Shown here piece after piece: positions 58,288 to 64,000 of a stretch of 64,000 nucleotides of DNA. The stretch spans positions 1-64,000 of the forward strand of contig JAJZUT010000017.1 of NCBI GenBank assembly GCA_021847105.1. Direction: 5' to 3'. Source of the DNA: Pseudomonadota bacterium. Lineage in GTDB: Bacteria > Pseudomonadota > Gammaproteobacteria > Steroidobacterales > Steroidobacteraceae. Each line of letters begins with the position of its first letter. The stretch's first letter is position 1. Position numbers and translations under genes: made by a program. The notes under the pieces were generated by a model. That model searched no databases, was not told the origin of the DNA, and saw only the letters and a list, made by a program, of their open reading frames with translations.

Positions 58288-58371
58288 ATGTCCCCAGCCA
58301 TCCGTACCGGGTATTACCGATTCTATTGGCCGTGCACGCAGGCGGTTGGCGGGCTGTTGTCGATTCCATAG
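58288..58371 (+). CDS. Predicted aromatic leader peptide upstream of aroG
   Basis: A 27-codon ORF, ATG 58288 to TAG 58369-58371, translating as MSPAIRTGYYRFYWPCTQ followed by AVGGLLSIP. Codons 9-14 (58312-58329) are Tyr-Tyr-Arg-Phe-Tyr-Trp, so five of six consecutive codons are aromatic and all three aromatic amino acids are represented. An in-frame TAA at 58276 makes this ATG the only start. The ribosome-binding site is weak (AAAGAAG). A transcription terminator follows 24 bases after the stop and aroG starts 86 bases after it. This is the layout of an attenuator leader such as pheL or trpL. TTGCCT (58252) with TAAAAA (58276) is a possible but imperfect promoter. Confidence 0.75.
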   Translation: MSPAIRTGYYRFYWPCTQAVGGLLSIP

Positions 58372-58426
58372 TGTAGTCGAGACGAACCAAACCCAAAAAA
58401 CCGCCAGTCCCTCGGCGGTTTTTTTT
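58341..58426 (+). promoter_or_regulatory. Transcription attenuator of aroG (antiterminator segment plus intrinsic terminator)
   Basis: The terminator is AAAAAACCGCC (58395-58405), an 8-base loop, GGCGG (58414-58418) and an uninterrupted run of eight T (58419-58426). The heptamer GGCGGTT occurs both in its 3' arm (58414-58420) and inside the leader ORF (58341-58347), so the upstream copy can pair with AACCGCC (58399-58405) and block the terminator. A ribosome stalled on the Tyr/Phe/Trp codons would leave the upstream copy free. The leader stop codon lies downstream of that copy, not upstream as in trpL, so the exact switch may differ. Confidence 0.7.
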
Positions 58427-58456
58427 GGCCCCGGGGACTCACGACCGGAGCCCAAC

Positions 58457-59551
58457 ATGCACTCGAAGACTGACGACCTGCGCATCGGCGCAATGACCGA
58501 GCTCGCGACGCCCGAGCAAGTGATCCGCGAGCGTCCCTGCACGGATCGGGCGGCCGACACGGTCAGCATTGCCCGGCGCGCTCTGCAGGGGATTCTGCAC
58601 GGTCGCGATGGGCGGCTTGCGGTGGTGATCGGGCCGTGCTCGATACATGATCCGCAGGCTGCACGCGAATATGCCGAGCGGCTCGCCGAGCAGCGCAAAC
58701 GGCTCGGCGGCGAGCTGGAGATCGTCATGCGGGTGTATTTCGAGAAACCGCGGACGACCGTTGGTTGGAAGGGATTGATCAACGACCCGAATCTCGATGG
58801 CAGCTTCCGCATCAACGAGGGCTTGAGACTCGCGCGCGGCCTGCTGGTCGACATCAACGAATTCGGCGTGCCGGCTGGCTGCGAATACCTCGATATGATC
58901 ACGCCTCAATACATCTCGGATCTGGTCGCATGGGGCGCAATCGGGGCGCGCACCACGGAAAGTCAGGTTCATCGTGAGCTTGCCTCCGGCTTGTCCTGTC
59001 CGATCGGCTTCAAGAATGGAACGGACGGGAATATTAAGGTGGCCGTCGATGCGGTGCGGGCCGCTGCGCACCCGCACCATTTTCTCGCGGTCACCAAGCA
59101 GGGACGAAGTGCGATCGCGGCCACCTTGGGCAACCCGGACTGTCACGTGATTCTGCGCGGCGGGCGTACGCCCAACTACGATGCAGCCAGTATCGAGGCA
59201 ACTTGGCGCGAGCTGACCGGCGCCGCAGTGACGACACGGCTGATGGTCGATGCCAGTCACGGCAACAGCGGCAAGCGCCCCGAGCAGCAGCCGGTGGTCA
59301 TTGAGGCGGTGGCGGCGCAGATTGAGGCAGGCGAGGCGCGCATCGGCGGGGTGATGATCGAGAGCAATCTTGTTGCCGGTCGGCAGGACCTGGAATCCGG
59401 ACGCCCCCTGCGTTACGGACAGAGCATCACGGACGGCTGCATTGACTGGGCGGCATCGGTGACGGTACTGGAGCGCCTCGCCGCTGCGGTCGTGCGTCAG
59501 CGGGCGCTTGCAGTCGGGCATCGTAACCCTCGCGGTGCAGCCGTCTCCTGA
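58457..59551 (+). CDS. aroG: Class I (AroG-type) DAHP synthase
   Basis: A 364-residue enzyme that condenses phosphoenolpyruvate with erythrose 4-phosphate, the first step of aromatic synthesis. Signatures are the metal/substrate residues in VVIGPCSIHDPQAAREYA, VMRVYFEKPRTTVGWKGLINDP, PAGCEYLDMITPQYISDLVAWGAIGARTTESQVHRELASGLS, GFKNGTDGN and VDASHGNSGK. This is the AroAI-alpha group of E. coli AroF/G/H, unrelated in sequence to the class II enzyme at 39413. ATG 58457 has CGGAG 6 bases upstream; the longer frame would run through the terminator. Expression is probably controlled by the attenuator just upstream. Confidence 0.95.
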   Translation: MHSKTDDLRIGAMTELATPEQVIRERPCTDRAADTVSIARRALQGILHGRDGRLAVVIGPCSIHDPQAAREYAERLAEQRKRLGGELEIVMRVYFEKPRTTVGWKGLINDPNLDGSFRINEGLRLARGLLVDINEFGVPAGCEYLDMITPQYISDLVAWGAIGARTTESQVHRELASGLSCPIGFKNGTDGNIKVAVDAVRAAAHPHHFLAVTKQGRSAIAATLGNPDCHVILRGGRTPNYDAASIEATWRELTGAAVTTRLMVDASHGNSGKRPEQQPVVIEAVAAQIEAGEARIGGVMIESNLVAGRQDLESGRPLRYGQSITDGCIDWAASVTVLERLAAAVVRQRALAVGHRNPRGAAVS

Positions 59552-59693
59552 GTTTCACTGCGCACGGCGACCTCGGTGTGCAGGGGGGGCCTGCGGTTCT
59601 GGCGCGCAGTCGCCGCGTACGTGCACTCGGCCGGATCCGCTCTGAGGGCTTCGACGGCTGCGGAGTAGTGAGCGGTGCACCCGGGGGCGTAGG

Positions 59694-61004
59694 ATGTCCC
59701 GTCCCTACGTCGGGCGCTCCGGATGGGAGGGCAATTTGCGCTCATTTCGCTTTATTCACACCGCGGACATCCACCTCGACAGCCCGCTGCGCGGGCTCAG
59801 CCGTCACGAGGGTGCTGCGGCGCGACGGATCCGTTCCGCCACGCGGGCGGCACTCGAGGGCTTGATCGGCGAGGCGATCGAACAACAGGTCGCTTTCGTG
59901 GTGATCGCCGGGGACCTCTACGATGGCACCTGGAAGGATTTCCATACCGGTCTGTTCTTTGCGCAGCAGATGGGGCGGCTGGCGCAGGCTCGGATCGGTG
60001 CCTTCGTGCTGCACGGCAATCACGATGCCGAGAGTCAGATCACCCGGCGTCTGCAGCTGCCGCCGAACGTTCAGGTTTTCCCGCACCGCAAGCCGGCCAC
60101 TTTCCTGCTCGAGGAGCCGCAGGTGGCGCTGCACGGTCAGAGCTTCCCCGAACAGGCGGTGAGCGAGAACCTGGTGCCGCTTTACCCCGAACCGCGCTCG
60201 GGGTATTTCAACATCGGCGTGCTGCACACCGGTCTCGGCGGCATGGGAGGGCATCAGAACTACGCGCCGTGTAGCCTCGATGAGCTGATAGCCAAAGGGT
60301 ACCAGTACTGGGCCTTAGGTCATGTGCACCAGGGGCAGTTGCTGCATGAGCATCCGCACGTGGTGTTTCCCGGCAATCTGCAGGGGCGACACGTCCGCGA
60401 GACCGGGGCGAAGGGTGCGCGGCTGGTGACGGTGGAAGACGGGCAGATCGTCGATCTGTCCACTGTGCACACGGACGTCGTGCGCTGGGCACGGCTTACC
60501 GTATGCGCCGAGGCTTACCGCACGGTTGAAGAGGTGCTGCAGAGCATTCGCGAGGCTCTCACCCGCGCGGTGGCGAGCGATGCGGACGGACGGTTGCTCG
60601 CCTGTCGGATCGAAATCACTGGGCAGACTCTGCTGCATGGGACGCTCATGGGCGCCACCGAACAACTGCAAGCGGAAATCCAGGCTGCGGCACTCGGCCT
60701 GGGCGAGGCGGTGGCCTGGATCGAGAAGATAGTCCTTGCGACGACACCCGTGCCGGTTGCCGGGGGGGCTGATACAGACAACGCCCACGGAGCGCTGCGC
60801 AGCCTTTTCGACGTTGCTCCGGAGGACCCGGAGCTGATCGAACAGCTCAATGCCAGACTCGGGGAGTTCCTGCGGCGACTGCCGGCGGATCTGCGCGCCG
60901 AAGTGGACGATCCGATCCTCAGCGCTGCCCTGGGCGGAGATTATCGCGCGCTCCTGGAGTATAGCCGCGAGGAGTGGCTCGTGCGGCTGCAGGAGCTGCG
61001 TTGA
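59694..61004 (+). CDS. DNA repair exonuclease, YhaO/SbcD-like metallophosphoesterase
   Basis: A 436-residue calcineurin-like phosphoesterase. The two-metal motifs are visible: FIHTADIHLDSPL, VIAGDLYDGTW, VLHGNHDAES, VLHTGLGG and ALGHVHQGQLL. The C-terminal 170 residues form the cap and partner-binding part, ending VDDPILSAALGGDYRALLEYSREEWL. The start is uncertain: ATG 59694, or TTG 59736 with GGGAGG 5 bases upstream, which begins just before the conserved FRFIHTADIH. The stop overlaps the next gene by one base. Together they resemble the YhaO-YhaN pair, relatives of SbcD-SbcC and Mre11-Rad50. Confidence 0.88.
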   Translation: MSRPYVGRSGWEGNLRSFRFIHTADIHLDSPLRGLSRHEGAAARRIRSATRAALEGLIGEAIEQQVAFVVIAGDLYDGTWKDFHTGLFFAQQMGRLAQARIGAFVLHGNHDAESQITRRLQLPPNVQVFPHRKPATFLLEEPQVALHGQSFPEQAVSENLVPLYPEPRSGYFNIGVLHTGLGGMGGHQNYAPCSLDELIAKGYQYWALGHVHQGQLLHEHPHVVFPGNLQGRHVRETGAKGARLVTVEDGQIVDLSTVHTDVVRWARLTVCAEAYRTVEEVLQSIREALTRAVASDADGRLLACRIEITGQTLLHGTLMGATEQLQAEIQAAALGLGEAVAWIEKIVLATTPVPVAGGADTDNAHGALRSLFDVAPEDPELIEQLNARLGEFLRRLPADLRAEVDDPILSAALGGDYRALLEYSREEWLVRLQELR

Positions 61005-64000
61005 TGCGCATCGGCCGGCTCGACCTGATCCGCTACGGCCGCTTCGCCGAGGTCTCCCTGCGGTTTCCGCGCGGCGCCTCGGACATGCACGTCATTTTCG
61101 GTCCCAACGAGGCGGGCAAGTCCACCTCGCTGGCGGCCATCGAGGACTGGCTGTTCGGCATCGGGGCGCGCTCGCCATACAACTTTCTGCACGAGCACGC
61201 GAGTCTGCGAATCGGTGGTGTGCTCGAGGCCGATGAGGCCGTTCTCGAGGTGGTGCGGCGCAAAGGCAACAAGGACACCTTGCTGAGCGCGACGGGCACG
61301 CCCTTGAGTCCGGGTGCGCTGGCGCCGTTTCTGCATGGCGTCACGCGCGAATTCTTCACCCGCATGATGAGTCTTGACCACGAGCGGCTCACTGCCGGGG
61401 GCCGCGAGATCCTCGAGGCCCGCAACGAGATCGGGCAAATGCTCTTTTCCGCCGGTACGGGGCTTGCGGGGCTGCGTGCGCAACTGCACAGCCTCGAACA
61501 GAGCGCCGATGCGCTCTGGGCGCCGCGCCGCGCCGCGCACAGAAAGTATTACGTGGCGCTGGAGGCGCTCGAAGCGGCTGATCAACGGCAGCGTACCGAG
61601 CTCGTCACGGCAAGCGAATGGGTCCGGCTGCGGCGGGAGCACCAGGAGGCCCAGACCGCCTACGAGCAGCTGCGCGAGCAGATCGACTCGAGCAGCGCCG
61701 AACAGCGCCGGATGGACCGCATTCGGCGTGTGTATCGGCCGATTGCGCGGCTTGCGGACATTGAGCGTGAACTCGATACGCTCGGGGAGGCTCCGATGCT
61801 GCCCGAGGACGCGGAGCGCCGGTTGATCGATGCCCGCTCGCGTCAGGTCAGCGCGCAGACTCAGATCGATGTACTGCTCGGCCAGCTCGCACAGCACAAG
61901 CGGGAGCGCGCGGCACTGCACTGCGATGCGACGGTGCTGCAGTTCACCGAGGCCATTGAGCGGGTGCACCGCAGTCGCATCGAGGTGCACAAGGAGCGCG
62001 CCGATCTGCCCAAACGTCAGGCAGAGTTCGCGCTCAAAGCCGCCGAGCTCGCCGAGCTCGCCGAGGAGCTGGGTTGGGGCGCGCTCTCGAGCGCGGCGAT
62101 CACAGAACGGCTGCCGCCGCGGGTGCACGTCACGACCGCCCGGACGCTGCTGAATCAGCGGGCGGAATTCTTCGGCGCCGAGAAAGCGGCAGAGGAGAGC
62201 CTGAGCGAGGCGCGCGAACAGGTCGCCGCGGTGCGAGGCGACCTGGCACAGAGGCCGCCGGAGAGGGACGTCACGAAGCTCACGGCAGTCCTGGCTGCGG
62301 CACGAGGGCAAATGGAGCAGGGTGTGCGCCTGCAGGGGAGCGAGCGGGAACTCAGGACGTGCGCGGCAAAGGTTGCGGTTCGACTGCACGGGTTGCATCC
62401 CCGTGTTGAGAGCGAGGGCCACTTGCTCGAGATCGAGGTGCCGGCACGCGCCGTCGTGGAGGCGTACCGGGAGCAGGAGCGCGAACTCGATCGGCGGGTG
62501 AAGGAGTGCCGTGATCAGCTGGAGCGTCTCGAGCGGGATCTCGCGCTACAGCGCGATGCGTTTGAACGGCGTGCGCGTGAACAGGAGGGGATGGCACCGC
62601 AGGCGCTGCGCTCGGTGCGCGAGGCGCGCGAACGGGGTTGGCAGCTGATTCGCAGGCGCTACATCGACGCCGAGTCGCTACCGGCATCCGTTCTCGAAGC
62701 CTATGTTGGCGCCGCGGCGGATCTGCCGAGCGCGTACGAGGATCGCGTGCACGCGGCGGATGCTGTGGCGGATCTGCGGTTCGAGAACGCCCAGACGGCG
62801 GGGGAGTTGGCGCTGCGGGAGCGTCAGATCGCGGATCAGGCGCTCGAACGGGACCGATGGGCCGCGCTGGCGAGCGAACTGACCGGCCAGCGGGAGGCGT
62901 TCGAGTCGCGCTGGCGGGCGCTCTGGGCGGGCACGCCATTCGAGCCCCTCGCTCCGGAGCGCATGCTCGAATGGCTGAGCGGGCGCGCCGAGATCCTCGA
63001 GTTGCTCGAGGCGCGCGCGGCGGCTCAAGCCGAACGTGATGAGCTGCACCGGCAGGAGGCGCTGGCCAAGGCCGCCGTGGTGGCCGAACTCAGCGCGATC
63101 GGTGCGCCGGCCGAAGCGCTTGCTGAGCAACCCCTGGCGATTGTGCTTGAGCAGGCCGCGGCAGTGGTGGTGCGCCAACAGGCCCAGGCCCTTGAGCGCA
63201 GCGCACTGGCTGAGCGGATCCGCACGGGCGATGCCGACGTGGCCCGGAAGGCGACTCGGCTGCAACAGGCGCAGACGGAGCGATCGGTCTGGGAGGAGCG
63301 TTGGGGGAGTGCGCTGAGTGAGCTTGGCTTGAGCGGTGCGCTGCCTGCGCAGAGTGCGACGGTGCAGATCGATACCCTCGAGCGGATGCGTGCGCTGGTC
63401 ACGGAAATGCAGCGGCTGCAACGTGAACGGATTGAGAAGATCGAGCAGGACATTACGGCGTTCGCCGCCGAGGTGACGCGGGTGGCAGGTGGCATCGCGC
63501 CCGAGCTGCACGGCTGGGACCCCGAGCAGGCGGCACTCGAGCTCGAGAGGCGTCTCGAGGTCAGTCGGCTGGTGCACCAGCAGCAACGCCAGATCGATCA
63601 GGCGATCGAGGCACTGCAGAGCCGCGTGCACGAGTGTGAGACGGTGCGCGCTGAGGCCGCGCAGGCCATACAGATGCTCCTGACCCTGGCTGGCGCTGCC
63701 GATCCACAGCAACTTCAAGTGTTGATTCAGTGCGCCGCGCGTGGTGCGCAGCTGCGCAGCGAGCGCAGCGAGATCGAACAGCAGCTCGCCAGTGACGGCG
63801 ATGGCCTGCCCGTGAGTGTTCTGCGGCAGGAGTGTGCGCAGGCCGATCTCGACCAGATTGCCGCACGGGCGCAGACGCTGCACGGGCAGCATCGTGAGCT
63901 GCAGGAGCGTCTCGCCCTCTGTGCCGAGCGACGCCAGAGCGCGCGTCAGGCGTTCGAGGCGGTCGGGGGCAGTGCCGGTGCGGTGGAAGCGGCCGCGGAA
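61004..64000 (+). CDS. YhaN/SbcC-like AAA ATPase (3' end outside window)
   Basis: An open frame of 999 codons runs from ATG 61004 to the window edge without a stop. The N-terminus MRIGRLDLIRYGRFAEVSLRF leads into Walker A GPNEAGKST at about residues 33-41, then DWLFGIGAR, a loop seen in the YhaN family of RecF/SbcC-like ATPases. Residues from about 170 on are rich in Glu, Arg, Ala, Leu and Gln with heptad spacing, which indicates long coiled coils, as expected between the two halves of the ATPase head. The signature motif and Walker B lie beyond the window. It is coupled to the phosphoesterase gene (TGATG). Confidence 0.88.
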   Translation, partial: MRIGRLDLIRYGRFAEVSLRFPRGASDMHVIFGPNEAGKSTSLAAIEDWLFGIGARSPYNFLHEHASLRIGGVLEADEAVLEVVRRKGNKDTLLSATGTPLSPGALAPFLHGVTREFFTRMMSLDHERLTAGGREILEARNEIGQMLFSAGTGLAGLRAQLHSLEQSADALWAPRRAAHRKYYVALEALEAADQRQRTELVTASEWVRLRREHQEAQTAYEQLREQIDSSSAEQRRMDRIRRVYRPIARLADIERELDTLGEAPMLPEDAERRLIDARSRQVSAQTQIDVLLGQLAQHKRERAALHCDATVLQFTEAIERVHRSRIEVHKERADLPKRQAEFALKAAELAELAEELGWGALSSAAITERLPPRVHVTTARTLLNQRAEFFGAEKAAEESLSEAREQVAAVRGDLAQRPPERDVTKLTAVLAAARGQMEQGVRLQGSERELRTCAAKVAVRLHGLHPRVESEGHLLEIEVPARAVVEAYREQERELDRRVKECRDQLERLERDLALQRDAFERRAREQEGMAPQALRSVREARERGWQLIRRRYIDAESLPASVLEAYVGAAADLPSAYEDRVHAADAVADLRFENAQTAGELALRERQIADQALERDRWAALASELTGQREAFESRWRALWAGTPFEPLAPERMLEWLSGRAEILELLEARAAAQAERDELHRQEALAKAAVVAELSAIGAPAEALAEQPLAIVLEQAAAVVVRQQAQALERSALAERIRTGDADVARKATRLQQAQTERSVWEERWGSALSELGLSGALPAQSATVQIDTLERMRALVTEMQRLQRERIEKIEQDITAFAAEVTRVAGGIAPELHGWDPEQAALELERRLEVSRLVHQQQRQIDQAIEALQSRVHECETVRAEAAQAIQMLLTLAGAADPQQLQVLIQCAARGAQLRSERSEIEQQLASDGDGLPVSVLRQECAQADLDQIAARAQTLHGQHRELQERLALCAERRQSARQAFEAVGGSAGAVEAAAE

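Noticed and set aside
58195..58426. The 58395-58426 hairpin as a simple terminator of the APC permease gene
   Set aside because: It lies about 200 bases after the permease stop, immediately after an aromatic-codon ORF and just before aroG, and its 3' arm is repeated inside that ORF. Attenuation explains more, although it may also stop permease transcripts.

Overview
The window is GC-rich, gene-dense bacterial chromosome, most likely from a gammaproteobacterium of the Xanthomonadales / Nevskiales / Steroidobacterales kind. That placement is an inference from gene order (nudJ-mnmA near purB; uvrC-pgsA-tRNA-Gly(GCC)), from two large TonB-dependent receptors with the EIVVTA N-terminal motif, and from a catabolic tryptophan 2,3-dioxygenase. 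There is no 16S gene, prophage, insertion sequence or CRISPR array.

Layout. 1-2.2 kb: 3' end of a threonine synthase-like gene, a membrane-anchored NERD protein, and a convergent M20 peptidase. 2.8-7.1 kb: a TonB receptor followed by a secreted alpha/beta hydrolase, in lower-GC DNA flanked by gene-poor stretches (2.2-2.8 and 7.1-9.1 kb). 9.1-13.5 kb: a leftward operon of ABC exporter, threonine aldolase, thioredoxin-fold protein and TatD nuclease. 13.6-15.9 kb: YgjP-like metallopeptidase with tryptophan 2,3-dioxygenase, and a HAD phosphatase. 15.9-22.4 kb: acnA, mnmA, nudJ, an unknown gene and purB, all leftward. 22.5-30.6 kb: fumC, two NTP/CoA clean-up hydrolases (Nudix, MazG), a PepSY protein with a PhoP/PhoQ-like system, and a plasma-membrane-type proton ATPase. 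30.6-36.6 kb: LOG-family protein, RNB exoribonuclease, and a phosphoketolase-acetate kinase pair. 36.6-42.2 kb: saccharopine dehydrogenase with an ALDH7-type dehydrogenase, class II DAHP synthase, and isocitrate dehydrogenase. 42.2-45.4 kb: family 5 uracil-DNA glycosylase, uvrC, pgsA, tRNA-Gly. 46.9-51.4 kb: OmpA-family porin and an orphan RND pump. 51.5-58.2 kb: aminotransferase, second TonB receptor, acetamidase/formamidase and an APC permease. 58.3-59.6 kb: class I DAHP synthase behind an apparent aromatic-amino-acid attenuator. 59.7-64.0 kb: a YhaO/YhaN-like (SbcD/SbcC-like) pair, the second cut by the window end.

Working together: AcnA, FumC and Icd cover TCA steps; phosphoketolase plus AckA can turn sugar phosphates into acetate and ATP; the saccharopine pair can oxidise lysine-derived saccharopine to aminoadipate; the two DAHP synthases of different classes both feed the shikimate pathway.

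The most interesting element is at 58288-58426. A 27-codon ORF contains the run Tyr-Tyr-Arg-Phe-Tyr-Trp and is followed by a strong intrinsic terminator just before aroG. A GGCGGTT copy inside the ORF could compete for the terminator's 5' arm. It reads as a leader-peptide attenuator sensing all three aromatic amino acids.
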